Assembly: GCF_016863655.1 (NCBI RefSeq)
Contig: NZ_BOPH01000023.1
Coordinates: 1 to 64,000 of the forward strand
Length of the DNA stretch: 64,000 nucleotides
Reading direction: 5' to 3'
Source of the DNA: Virgisporangium ochraceum
Lineage (GTDB): Bacteria; Actinomycetota; Actinomycetes; Mycobacteriales; Micromonosporaceae
How positions within the stretch are numbered: the stretch's first letter is position 1; every line of letters begins with the position of its first letter. A program made the position numbers and the translations under genes. Below, piece after piece: positions 17,615-26,900 of the stretch. The notes beneath the pieces were generated by a model. It had not been told where the DNA came from. It was given only the letters and a program-made list of their open reading frames with translations, and ran no database searches.

Positions 17615-18444
17615 CGGTCGCTCCTTCTGAGGTGACGCGGGGAGAGGCCGGCCGTGTCGGACGCGTGGGCACGGCTGCGCAGCCCGAGGGCGGCGGCGGC
17701 CGCACCGACGGCGATGACCGCCTGGCCGGCGAGGGAGAAGAGCACGGTGTCCGTCGACAGCCCGGTCGCCACGACGAGGACCAGCCACCCGGCACCGACC
17801 ACCGAGGACGCGGTCACCGGGCCGAGGCGCGGCGCCAGGAGCAGCGCCGCCGAGGTGAGACCGAGCGACGGCAGGAACCAGCCGACGACCGGCGGCCCCT
17901 CGGTGGCCATGACGAGCGTGGCGACCGCGGCGAGCACGGTGACCACCGACAGCACCGCCACGCACCGCAGCAGCACCAGCCGGAACGTGTGGATGGGCGC
18001 CACGACGGTCAGCTCGTAGGTCGGGTCGGTACGGGGCCCGAACGCGGCCGCCACCCCGAGCAGCGGCAGCAGCGGCGTCAGCACGAGGAACACGACCGGG
18101 TCGGCGACATACGCCATCAGTGCCGTGAGCGCGACCGTCACCGCGACCGCCGACACCCACGACAGGCGCAACGCCGGGGTCGCGGCGAGCAGCCGGGCCG
18201 TCGGTTCGGACACGCCGACCGCGACGAGCGCCCGTTCGACGGGACCGGGAACCGGCGCGTCGAGCGCGGCGTCGAGCCGCTGCCACCCCTCGTCGAGCAG
18301 GGCCGCCGGCGCGGCCGCCGTCAGCCGGGCGCGGCAGGGTTCGCACGCCGCGAGGTGCGCCTCCACCGACCAGACGAACGGCGCGGCGAGCGATCCGTCG
18401 GCGTAGCCGGTGAGGTCGGCGTCGGTGAGGTGCCAGGTGGTCAT
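17611..18444 (-). CDS. Membrane anti-sigma factor with zinc-binding (ZAS) motif
   Basis: A 277-residue protein. The N-terminal anti-sigma domain carries H30-x3-C34-x2-C37 (HLAACEPC), the ZAS zinc motif. From about residue 90 there are about six transmembrane helices, unlike the single helix of most anti-sigmas, so it may sense membrane state or transporter status. It lies between the ECF sigma gene and the ABC genes with 4-bp overlaps on both sides. It is expected to hold the sigma factor inactive at the membrane. Confidence 0.85.
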   Translation of the reverse strand: MTTWHLTDADLTGYADGSLAAPFVWSVEAHLAACEPCRARLTAAAPAALLDEGWQRLDAALDAPVPGPVERALVAVGVSEPTARLLAATPALRLSWVSAVAVTVALTALMAYVADPVVFLVLTPLLPLLGVAAAFGPRTDPTYELTVVAPIHTFRLVLLRCVAVLSVVTVLAAVATLVMATEGPPVVGWFLPSLGLTSAALLLAPRLGPVTASSVVGAGWLVLVVATGLSTDTVLFSLAGQAVIAVGAAAAALGLRSRAHASDTAGLSPRHLRRSDR

Positions 18445-18983
18445 GCCAGCTCCCCGCGTAGCTGCCGGCGGGCCCGCATCGCCCGGGTCTTGACAGTTCC
18501 GGGTGGTATCCCGAGCAGCACGGCGGCCTCGCCGGTGCTCAGCCCGTCGAGGACCGTGGCCTGCACGACGGCGCGCAGTTCCGGCGAGAGGCGGTCGAGG
18601 GCGCCGCCGAGGTCACCGTGCTCGACGCCGCGCAGGACGAGGTCCTCCGCCGACGACTCGGTCGACGGGCGGAACCACGACAGCAGGTGCCGCAGCCGGT
18701 CCCAGGCGCCCTGCCGGCGCAGCGCGTCGACGAGCCGGCGCGAGCCGATGCGCCACAGCCAGCCGGCCACGTCGCCGGGCTCGCGGTACCGGGACGCGCC
18801 GCCGCGCCACAGGTCGAGGAACGTCTCCTGGACCACGTCGTCGACGAGCGACGCGTCGGCGCACCGGTACCGCAGCCGCATCGCCAGCCACACGGAGTGG
18901 CGACGGTAGAACGCCTCGAACGCGGCACGGTCGCCGACGGCGATCCGCGCCAGCAGATCAGCGTCCGTGGGGGTCGGTGTCAC
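18441..18983 (-). CDS. ECF-type RNA polymerase sigma factor
   Basis: A 180-residue sigma-70 family protein of ECF size. Region 2 spans about 15-90 (AFEAFYRRHSVWLAMRLRY, DDVVQETFLDLWR) and region 4 spans about 125-178 (LDRLSPELRAVVQA, LSTGEAAVLLGIPPGTVKTR). GTG 18983 is used. Together with the overlapping anti-sigma and ABC genes it forms a self-contained signal-response operon. A possible self-recognised promoter lies just upstream. Confidence 0.92.
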   Translation of the reverse strand: MTPTPTDADLLARIAVGDRAAFEAFYRRHSVWLAMRLRYRCADASLVDDVVQETFLDLWRGGASRYREPGDVAGWLWRIGSRRLVDALRRQGAWDRLRHLLSWFRPSTESSAEDLVLRGVEHGDLGGALDRLSPELRAVVQATVLDGLSTGEAAVLLGIPPGTVKTRAMRARRQLRGELA

Positions 18984-18984
18984 A

Positions 18985-19016
18985 CCCCATCATCGTCGCG
19001 GGGCGGCAGTTCGGTT
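18985..19016 (-). promoter_or_regulatory. Possible ECF-autoregulated promoter
   Basis: On the minus strand a GAAC element and a CGACGA-like element lie about 16 bases apart immediately ahead of the sigma gene, resembling ECF -35/-10 pairs. Weak evidence. Confidence 0.2.
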
Positions 19017-19035
19017 CACGGCCGCGCTCACGCGG

Positions 19036-19797
19036 TCAGAAAAGGATCGTCGCCAGACCGATCCGCACGCCCTCCGCGGGCGCGCCGTCGACCGGGGCCG
19101 GGTCGTCCGGCGTGGGTGCGATCCCGTCCGCAGCGATGCGGTCGAGGACCGCCATCCCCTCGGGGCTCACCGTGCCGAAGATGGTGTAGTTCGGCCGCAG
19201 CGCCGAGTCCTTGTAGACGAGGAAGAACTGGCTGCCGTTGGTGTCGGGGCCGGCGTTGGCCATCGCGAGCGTGCCGCGCTTGTAGACCTTGCGCTCGCCG
19301 GTGGGGTCGGTGGGGGCCGGCGGCAGGTTCGTCGGCAGCTCGTCCCGGTACCGGTAGCCCGGACCGCCCTCGCCGGTGCCGCTCGGGTCGCCGCACTGCA
19401 GGACGCTCAGCGTCGGGTAGGCGGTGAGCCGGTGGCAGATCGTGCGGTTGTAGAAGCCGAAGAGCGTCAGGTGCACGTGGCTCTGCACGGTGCAGGGGGC
19501 CAGCGACCGGTCGAGCGTCATCGGGATGCGGCCGTAGTTCGTCCACAGGGAGACGTCGATGGTGCCCCGGCTGGGCGTGCGCCGCGGGTCCGGCGGCAGC
19601 GGCACCGGGCGGGCGGCCGGGTCGTCGGGCGTCGCCGTGTACCGGCACGGACCGCGCGTCACCGACGGTTGCCCGCCCCCGGCGGCAGCGGTCCCGGCGG
19701 CGGGCTCCACGTTCTCGGCGGACGCCGCGCCGGGTGCGGCGACGACGCCGATGGCGAGCACACTCGCGGCGACGACCGCCGACAGCCAGCTACGCAT
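19036..19797 (-). CDS. Secreted cyclophilin-type peptidyl-prolyl isomerase
   Basis: A 253-residue protein. Residues 1-27 are a signal peptide ending ASA. A Pro-rich linker precedes a cyclophilin domain from about residue 78: YGRIPMTLDRSLAPCTVQSHVHLTLFGFYNRTICHRL is in fragments recognisable as the family core, with LAMANAGPDTNGSQFFLVYKDS as the active-site block. The classical Arg of the catalytic F-H-R triad is represented by CHRL. It would catalyse proline isomerisation of exported proteins. The gene follows the DoxX-like gene by 35 bp on the same strand. Confidence 0.9.
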   Translation of the reverse strand: MRSWLSAVVAASVLAIGVVAAPGAASAENVEPAAGTAAAGGGQPSVTRGPCRYTATPDDPAARPVPLPPDPRRTPSRGTIDVSLWTNYGRIPMTLDRSLAPCTVQSHVHLTLFGFYNRTICHRLTAYPTLSVLQCGDPSGTGEGGPGYRYRDELPTNLPPAPTDPTGERKVYKRGTLAMANAGPDTNGSQFFLVYKDSALRPNYTIFGTVSPEGMAVLDRIAADGIAPTPDDPAPVDGAPAEGVRIGLATILF

Positions 19798-19832
19798 GAC
19801 ACCTCCAGGGTCGCGGGTCAGCCTACATCGCC

Positions 19833-20906
19833 CTACATCGATGCGCGCGCCATCGCCCGGCGACCGTCACGGCCACCGCGGCCACCGACCGTCGCCGCCG
19901 GCCGCCGGCGGATCTCGGGCAGCCACCGCACCAGCGCGGCGGTGCGCGGGTCGGAGCCGTACACCAGCAGCGTGAGGAAGATGCCGTAGACCGGCAGGTG
20001 GCCCAGCAGCTCCGTGCCGCCGAAGAGGATCAGCGTCGCGTTGAACGGGATGCCGGCGACGAGCACCGCGACCTGCGGGAGCGCCCCGGAGATGACCAGC
20101 AGGCCGAACAGCAGCTCGGTGACGCCCGCGACCGCCACGAACGTGTCGACGGGCAGGTGGATGCCCACCAGCGAGAAGACGTCGAGCTGCGGGAACAGCC
20201 GCAGGGTCTCCCGGGCCAGCGCCGGGTTCGCCAGCTTCTCGGCGAAGGCGAGCGTGATCAGCGCGCCACCGGCACCGAGGCGCAGCGCCAGCAGGGCCCG
20301 CCGCAGCGTCGCCGCGTCCGGCTCCACGCGGCCGAAGGGCGCGTCCGACGGCGGGACGAACGCGAGGAACAGCGCCACACCGAGCAGGTCCATCGCCGAC
20401 AGCAGGCCGACCGGTCCGGTCACCAGCAGGGCCAGGGGCCCGACGAGCGTCAGGCCGACGGCCGCGCCCCGCAGCCGGACGCCGGCGATGAACCAGATGC
20501 CGAGCGCGCCCTCGGCCAGCAGCAGCACCGAGCCGCCCGGCAGGTCGTCGACGCTCAGGTCGTGGGTCAGGAAGTGCCGCGACACGGCCGCGGCGAGCAG
20601 CGACACGCCGAGGTGGACCGCGAGCAGCCGGGGGACGTACGGCACCAGGCGGCCGAGGAAGCGCAACGGCCGCAGCTCCGGGGTCGGCAGGAACCGGACG
20701 GCCACGTACCGCCAGACCGCCGCGACCAGCACCACCGCCACGATGAGCCCCAGCGTCACCGGGCGCATCACGAACGCCCAGTCGCCCGGGTACGTGTGCG
20801 GGTCCTCGACGAACCACTTCTCGTGCGCCGAGGCCGCGCCCGGAACCGCCAGCAGGGCCGCCGCCACCGCGGTGACGACCGTCGACCGTCCCAGCACCGT
20901 CTTCAT
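19833..20906 (-). CDS. DoxX-like multi-pass membrane protein
   Basis: A 357-residue membrane protein. A signal peptide (cleavage near ASA-HEKW) leaves an N-terminal HEKWF motif on the outer face, a feature of actinobacterial DoxX-related proteins. About eight transmembrane helices follow, with a DoxX-like block (RLGAGGALITLAFAEKLANP, VTELLFGLLVISG) in the second half. The function of the family is unsettled; roles in redox homeostasis have been proposed. ATG 20906 starts the signal peptide, so upstream in-frame codons were excluded. A DosR-like box lies about 90 bp upstream. Confidence 0.75.
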   Translation of the reverse strand: MKTVLGRSTVVTAVAAALLAVPGAASAHEKWFVEDPHTYPGDWAFVMRPVTLGLIVAVVLVAAVWRYVAVRFLPTPELRPLRFLGRLVPYVPRLLAVHLGVSLLAAAVSRHFLTHDLSVDDLPGGSVLLLAEGALGIWFIAGVRLRGAAVGLTLVGPLALLVTGPVGLLSAMDLLGVALFLAFVPPSDAPFGRVEPDAATLRRALLALRLGAGGALITLAFAEKLANPALARETLRLFPQLDVFSLVGIHLPVDTFVAVAGVTELLFGLLVISGALPQVAVLVAGIPFNATLILFGGTELLGHLPVYGIFLTLLVYGSDPRTAALVRWLPEIRRRPAATVGGRGGRDGRRAMARASM

Positions 20907-20995
20907 CTCAGTTCTCCACTTCCGAGCCGTGTCCGTGCACGTCCCGTCGACATTTCTAGCGGTGATCCAAGCCGGATTCAGCACGTGCGCCGCAG

Positions 20996-21015
20996 GTCAG
21001 GACCAAAGTCCCGCC
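20996..21015. promoter_or_regulatory. DosR/DevR-like box
   Basis: GTCAGGACCAAAGTCCCGCC matches 15 of 20 positions of the known DosR consensus TTSGGGACTWWAGTCCCSAA, including the GGAC/GTCCC arms. It lies between the divergent DoxX-like and haloperoxidase genes. A hypoxia or nitric-oxide response is inferred only. Confidence 0.35.
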
Positions 21016-21121
21016 GGGTCGGGACCGTTGCCGCCGTAAGGGGTCACCATCCGGACAGCCAATCGCCGATGGTCGATATACGGTGGGGCGTCCTTTCCGG
21101 CACGCGGTGACGGAGGTTGCC

Positions 21122-22405
21122 ATGAGGCGTTGGCATCGGCGGATCCCCCTGCTCGTGGCGGCTCTCGCGCTCGTGGCGGCTCCGGCGCTCGCCGCACCCG
21201 TGGCGCCCGCCGCCGCGGCGGAGCCGGCCTCCGCGGCGCGGGCCAACCCCGTCATCACCTGGGACCTCAACGCCCAGACGGCGATCTGGGACATCGCCCG
21301 GCAGCAGCCGAACGTGCAGGCGCGGGCGTTCGCGATGGTGCACGGCGCCGCCTACGACGCGGTGAACGCGATCGCCGGCACGCCGTACCAGCCGTACCTG
21401 GGCGCCCCGCGCGCCGACGGCACCGAGTCGGTCGACGCGGCCGTCGGCGCGGCCTCGCACCTGGTTCTCGCCGCGCTGTTCCCCGACCAGAGCGACCGCC
21501 TGCGCGCGCAGTACGACGAGTTCCTCGCCGGGATCCCCGACGGCCGGGCGAAGCGGCGCGGCATCGCGCTCGGCGAGCGCACCGCGGCGGCGATGGTGGC
21601 CGACCGCCGCGACGACGGCGCGTTCGGCGACCAGACCTGGGTGGTCGGCACCCGGCCGGGCGAGTGGCGCCCGACGCCGCCGACGTTCGGCTCGGACTCG
21701 GCGTGGAGCGGGCACGTGCGGCCGTTCCTCGTCGGCGACGTGTCGCGGTTCCCCACGCCCGGGCCGCCGGCGCTCACCAGCGCCGCGTACGCCCGCGACG
21801 TCGGGGAGGTGACGCTCGTCGGCCGGGCCACCAGCACGGTCCGCACCGCGGACCAGACCGAGGCCGCAATCTGGTGGCACGACCGCAACAACGTCATGTG
21901 GCAGGTGAAGCGGCAGCTCGCGACGACCCAGCGGTTGAGCGTCCTGCGGACGGCCCGCCTGTTCGCGATGATCGACCTCATCGGCGCCGACGCGGCCATC
22001 GCCTGCTTCGCGCAGAAGGAGAAGTGGAGCTTCTGGCGGCCGGTCACGGCGATCCAGCTCGCCGACACCGACGGGAACCCGCTCACCGTGGCCGATCCCA
22101 CGTGGATGCCCCTGCTGGTGACGCCGCCCTTCCCCGAGTACCCGTCCGGGCACGCCTGCGGAACGGCCGCGCGGATGACGACCTACACGCTCTTCTTCGG
22201 TCGCGACCGGGTCCCCTTCAGCGCCTACAGCGTCGACGCCGACGCGACCCGCCACTTCACCAGCTTCTCCGGTGCCCTCGCCGAACTGGAGGATGCCCGC
22301 GTGTGGGGCGGGGTGCACTTCCGCACCGCCGACACGCACGGCGCCGCCCTCGGTGCCGCCGTCGCCCGGTACGCCGCCGCACGCCACTTCCAGCCGCGCC
22401 ACTGA
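21122..22405 (+). CDS. Secreted vanadium-dependent haloperoxidase-like phosphatase (PAP2 superfamily)
   Basis: A 427-residue protein with a signal peptide (residues 1-34, AAAAEPA region). The vanadate/phosphate pocket motifs are in the right order: KWSFWRP (K-x6-RP type), EYPSGH, and ARVWGGVHF (R-x5-H). This matches bacterial vanadium haloperoxidase/acid phosphatase homologues. Whether it oxidises halides or hydrolyses phosphate cannot be judged from these motifs. ATG 21122 has GGAGG 6 bases upstream. The stop codon sits in the first unit of a short tandem repeat. Confidence 0.85.
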   Translation: MRRWHRRIPLLVAALALVAAPALAAPVAPAAAAEPASAARANPVITWDLNAQTAIWDIARQQPNVQARAFAMVHGAAYDAVNAIAGTPYQPYLGAPRADGTESVDAAVGAASHLVLAALFPDQSDRLRAQYDEFLAGIPDGRAKRRGIALGERTAAAMVADRRDDGAFGDQTWVVGTRPGEWRPTPPTFGSDSAWSGHVRPFLVGDVSRFPTPGPPALTSAAYARDVGEVTLVGRATSTVRTADQTEAAIWWHDRNNVMWQVKRQLATTQRLSVLRTARLFAMIDLIGADAAIACFAQKEKWSFWRPVTAIQLADTDGNPLTVADPTWMPLLVTPPFPEYPSGHACGTAARMTTYTLFFGRDRVPFSAYSVDADATRHFTSFSGALAELEDARVWGGVHFRTADTHGAALGAAVARYAAARHFQPRH

Positions 22406-22446
22406 CCCGCCGCGCACTGACCCGCCGCGGCACTGACCCGCCGCGG
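22400..22446 (+). repeat. Three tandem copies of a 15-16 bp unit
   Basis: CACTGACCCGCCGCG(G) is repeated three times. The first copy contains the final His codon and TGA stop of the haloperoxidase gene, so the stop codon is duplicated downstream. Confidence 0.85.
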
Positions 22447-22450
22447 CGGG
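22421..22450 (+). terminator. Strong GC hairpin formed by the tandem repeat
   Basis: CCCGCCGCGG pairs perfectly with CCGCGGCGGG across a 10-base loop, 15 bases after the haloperoxidase stop. It has no T-tract but is a plausible terminator, apparently built by repeat expansion. Confidence 0.45.
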
Positions 22451-22473
22451 CCTGTGCCGGGTACGGTCGCGGA

Positions 22474-22959
22474 ATGACGCGGCCGTTCGTCTTTCTCGAT
22501 GTCGACGGCGTCCTGATCCCGTTCCGCCCGCGCCCGGACAGTCCACCGTCGGGCGGCACCGACGTCGGCAACCCGCTGCTGCACAGGCTGAACCCGGACG
22601 ACGGGCCCCGTCTCCTCGCCCTGGACGGCGACCTGGTCTGGGCGACGACCTGGATGGCCGACGCCAACGACGCCGTCGCACCACCGCTGGGCCTGCCGGC
22701 CCTCCCGGTCGTCGAGTGGCCCGACGAGGACGACGACGAACCCGGCGTGCACTGGAAGACCGTGTGCCTCACCCGGTGGGCGGCCGGGCGGCCGTTCGTC
22801 TGGCTCGACGACGAGACCACCGACGCCGACCGCCGGTGGGTCGCCGCGCACCACCCGGCGCCGGCCCTGCTCCACCGCGTCGACCCGACCGTGGGACTGA
22901 CCGACGCCGACTTCGCCGCGGTGCGCCGGTGGCTCGCCCTGCCCGGCGGAGCCGGATGA
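22474..22959 (+). CDS. HAD-like domain protein
   Basis: A 161-residue protein beginning with the HAD motif I block FVFLDVDGVLIPF (the two Asp of DxD). The later motifs are weak but WLDDETTDADRRW could supply the acidic motif IV. Small HAD-fold proteins of this type in actinobacteria are uncharacterised; phosphatase activity is possible. It is separated from the haloperoxidase gene by the repeat hairpin and converges with the phosphotransferase gene. Confidence 0.75.
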   Translation: MTRPFVFLDVDGVLIPFRPRPDSPPSGGTDVGNPLLHRLNPDDGPRLLALDGDLVWATTWMADANDAVAPPLGLPALPVVEWPDEDDDEPGVHWKTVCLTRWAAGRPFVWLDDETTDADRRWVAAHHPAPALLHRVDPTVGLTDADFAAVRRWLALPGGAG

Positions 22960-22976
22960 CGCGGCGGAGCCGGATG

Positions 22977-23921
22977 TCAGTCGTCCTGACCGGGCTCGCC
23001 GTGTTCCGCTACCGCCAGCGGACCGGGGAGCGGTGACGCGTACTCGGCGCAGATCTCGTCGACGACGCGCGCGGCCGCTGCCGCTCCCGGGCCGGCGTCG
23101 GCGTAGAGCAGCAGCGCCTTCCACAGCGCCCACGCCCGTCCCCGCGCCCACGTGCCGGCGTCGACGCCGAGCCGGGCGCGGAACGCGTCGCGGCTGGCGC
23201 CGGTGAACAGGGTCCAGGCGATCGGCAGGTCGCACGCGGGGTCGCCGACGCCGCAGGTGCCGAAGTCGATGACCGCGCTGAGCACGCCGTCGCGGAGCAG
23301 GAGGTTGCCCGGGGCCACGTCGCCGTGGAACCACACCGGCCGGCCGGCCCAGGTGGCGTCCACACCGGCCTGCCAGATCTCCAGGACGAGCGGACGCGGG
23401 ATCCGCCCGCCGAGCCGCCCGACCGACCGGAGCACCTGCGCTTCGTAGCTGTGCGGTGGTCCGCCGCGGAACCAGTTGTGCGGCCCCGGCCCGGGCCCGC
23501 CGGTCGGGTCGACGCCCCGCAGGGCGACGAGGAACGCGGCCAGGCTGTCGGCGAACTCCACCGGGTCGCGGATGCTGTCGGCGTCGACCGTCACCCCGTC
23601 GATCCACGGATAGACCGACCACTCGAACGCGAAGTCCCCGTCGGGGACGCCCCGGGCGACCGGCACCGGCACGGTCAGCGGCAGCAGCGGCGCGAACACC
23701 GGCAGCCACCGGTGCTCCTTCTCCACCGCCAGCGCGTACTCGCGGGCGGTGGGCAGCCGCACCGTCAGGTGCTCGCCGAGCCGGAACGTCTGGTTGTCCC
23801 AGCCGCTGACCGGCACCGGCCGCACCGGAAGGTCGGCCCACCGCGGGAACTGGCTCGCCACGAGCCGCCGCGCCACCCCGACGCCGACGAGGCGGCGGTC
23901 CGGCAGCGGGACGTCGTCCAT
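22977..23921 (-). CDS. Aminoglycoside phosphotransferase family protein
   Basis: A 314-residue kinase-fold enzyme. The catalytic loop WFHGDVAPGNLLL and the metal-binding VIDFGTCGVGDPACDL are intact, and the N-lobe has the SGWDNQTFRLGE nucleotide loop. The family phosphorylates aminoglycosides, choline, homoserine or other small hydroxyl compounds; macrolide or aminoglycoside resistance cannot be assigned. It lies 9 bp after the AfsR-type regulator on the same strand, so the two are probably co-transcribed. Confidence 0.88.
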   Translation of the reverse strand: MDDVPLPDRRLVGVGVARRLVASQFPRWADLPVRPVPVSGWDNQTFRLGEHLTVRLPTAREYALAVEKEHRWLPVFAPLLPLTVPVPVARGVPDGDFAFEWSVYPWIDGVTVDADSIRDPVEFADSLAAFLVALRGVDPTGGPGPGPHNWFRGGPPHSYEAQVLRSVGRLGGRIPRPLVLEIWQAGVDATWAGRPVWFHGDVAPGNLLLRDGVLSAVIDFGTCGVGDPACDLPIAWTLFTGASRDAFRARLGVDAGTWARGRAWALWKALLLYADAGPGAAAAARVVDEICAEYASPLPGPLAVAEHGEPGQDD

Positions 23922-23930
23922 CCCTCGACG

Positions 23931-26900
23931 CTAGGACGGCGCGCAACCGGTTAACCGGGCGCGGACGTCCGCGGCCTCCGGGCCGCCGAGGTCGGTGTAC
24001 CGGGCCAGCGCCCGCTCGTAGTGCCCGCGGGCCCGGTCGGGGTCGCCCAGGGCGCGGTACGCGTCGCCGAGGCCGGTGTGGGCGCGGGCGTACTGGTCGG
24101 CGCCGCCCGTCTCGGTGGCGGCGGCGAGGGCATCGGTGTGCCGGGCGACGGCCGCGGCCGGGTCGCCGCCGGCCCGGGCGGTCTCGCCGAGGCCGTTGAG
24201 GGCGTAGGCCTCGCCCTCCCGGTCACCGGTCTCGCGGAAGACGGCGAGGGCCTCGTGGTAGTGCTCCGCGGCGCGGTCGCGATCGCCGAGACCGGCGTGC
24301 GCGGTGCCCAGCCCGTCGTGCGCCCACCCCTCGCCGGTCCGCTCGCCGACCTGCCGGAACCGGTCCAGGGCCAGCCGGTGGTGCTCCATCGCCGACGCGT
24401 ACCGGCCCAGCCGCGCCTCGACGGCGCCGAGGCCGTTGAGCGCCTCCGCCTCGCCGGCCGCGTTCGCGGTGCGCCGGAACAGGGCGAGCGCCCGCTCATG
24501 GTGGTCGACCCCGTCCTCGTACCGGCCGAGCCGCCGGGCGATGTGGCCGAGCTGGGTCAGCGCGAGCGCCTCCCCCGCCTCGTCACCGGACCGCCGGAAC
24601 ACGGCGAGCGCCCGCTGGATGTGGTCGCTGGCCGGCTCGTAGCGGCCCAGGTGCGCCTCGAGCATGCCGAGGTTGCCGAGGGCGCGGGCCTCACCGGTTC
24701 CGTCGCCGACCTTCTGGAACAGCACCAGCGCCCGCCCGAGGTGGTCGATCGCCGGGTCGTAGTCGCCCAGGCGTCCGTGGATGGCACCGAGCCCGAACTC
24801 CGCCTGCGCCTCCGCCGCCGGGTCGTCGGTCTGCCGCGCGGCGTCGCGGGCGTGCCGGTACACCGTCAACGCGTCGCCGTGGTGGCCGCCGCCGAGGTAG
24901 CGGTAGAGGGTGGCGGATAGCCGGATCGCGTGGCCGGGGAAGCCGTGTGCGGCGGCGTGCGCGACGACGGTCACCAGGTTGTGCCGCTCGGCGTCGAGCC
25001 AGCCGCGCGCGGCGTCGGGGTCGGCGAGCGCGGGCATCGGTGCGGGCGCGTCGACGCGCGGCCGGCGGTTCGCGTCGGCCGGATGCAGGCTGTCCATGGC
25101 CGCCGCGGCGTTGGCGAGGTAGTGGTCGAACAGCCGGTCCAGGGCCGCCCGTTCACCGTCGGCGGTGGCGAGGCTTGCGGCGTAGGCGCGCAACAGGTCG
25201 TGCATCCCGTACCGGCGCGGCGCGGTGCGGTGGACGAGGTTCGCGCGGGCGAGCTGTTCGAGTGCCCGCGCGGCCCCGTCGGGGTCGGTGCCGTCGAGCG
25301 CCGCGGCCGCGTGGGCGTCGATGTCGGGACCGGGGTGCAGGCCGAGCAGCGCGAACGTGCGGGCCGCCGGTGCGGGCAGGTGCCGCATCGACCAGGAGAA
25401 CACGGTGCGCACGGCGGCGCGGGGATCGTCGCCGGCGTCGAGCAGCCGCAGGCGCTGCCGCTGGTCGGTCAGCTCCGCGACGAGGTCGGCCAGCCGCTCG
25501 GACGGGCGGGCGGCCGCGAGCTCGGCGGCCACCCGCAGCGCCAACGGCAGCCGCACACACAGCTCGGCCAGCTCGGCGGCGGCACCGGGCTCGTCGTCGA
25601 CCCGGCGGCCGACGAGCCGCCGCAGCAGCGCCAGCGCGACTCCCGGCGCCAGCAGATCGAGGTGGACCCGGTGGGCGCCGTGCAGGGCCGCCAGCCCGGC
25701 GAGCGAGTCGCGGCTGGTCACCACCACGGTGCAGGACGCGGTGCCGGGCAGCAGCGGACGCACCTGCTCGACGCTGGAGGCGTTGTCGAGCAGGATCAGC
25801 ATCCGCCGGTCGGCGGTCGCGGTCCGGTAGCGGGCCGCGCGGTCGTCGACGTCGAGCGGGATGTCCTGGCCGGGCACCCCGAGCGCGGTCAGGAACCGGG
25901 TCAGCGCGTCCGCGGCGGTCATCGGCCGGTCGGGGTCGTAGCCGCGCAGGTTGACGTAGAGCTGGCCGTCCGGGTACCGCGCCCGCACCCGGTGCGCCCA
26001 CCGGACGGCCAGCGCGGTCTTGCCCACGCCCGCGGTGCCGGCGACGGCCGAGATGACCACGGCGGTCGGATGCTCACCGGCCGCGGCCGCCGCCGCGTCG
26101 AGGCTCGCCAGCTCCTCGTCGCGGCCGGTGAACGCGGGCACGTCGGCGGGCAGCTGTGCGGGGCTGTCACCTGGCCGGCCCGGTGCGTCGGCGGTGGGCG
26201 GTCCGGGCGGTACCAGCGTCGGGTCGTCGCGCAGGATCCGGACGTGCAGGTCGCGCAGCCGGGCCGACGGCTCGGTGCCCAGCTCGTCGGCGATGCTCGC
26301 GCGCACCTGGGCGTAGGTCGCCAGCGCCTCGGTGGACCGGCCGGCCCGCACCAGCGCCAGCAGCAGCGGGACCACGATCCGCTCGGCGGTGGGGTGCTCG
26401 GCCACGGGACCGCTCAGGTCGTCGATGACGGTGGCGTGCCGACCGGTGCGCAGGTCGGCCTCCGCGCGCAGGGCGAGCAGGTCGAGCCGTTCCCCGTGCA
26501 GCGCCTCCCGCATCCGGGTGGCCCAGCTGCCCGGAACCCCGGCGAGGGCCACCGACTGCCATTCGCGCAGCGCCCGGCCGAGGAGGTCGGCGGCGCGCCC
26601 GGCCGCGCTCCCTGGGCCGCCGTCGGCCGCGCTCCCGGGGCCGCCGTCGTCGAGCGCGGCGCGGGCCTCGGCGGCCAGCCGCCGGGCGCGGTGCAGGTCG
26701 ACCAGGTCGGGGTCGCAGTCGAGCCGGTAGCCGCCGTCGACGAAGCGCAGCGTGCCGAGGTCCGCGCCGGGCGCGGCGGTGTCGATGACGCGGCGCAACC
26801 GGGTGACGTAGGGGGCGGCCGCGGTGCCGGAGCGCGGGGGCCGGTCGTCCCACACCCGGTCGATGAGCGTCTGGACCGGGACGGTGCGTCCGGGGGTCAT

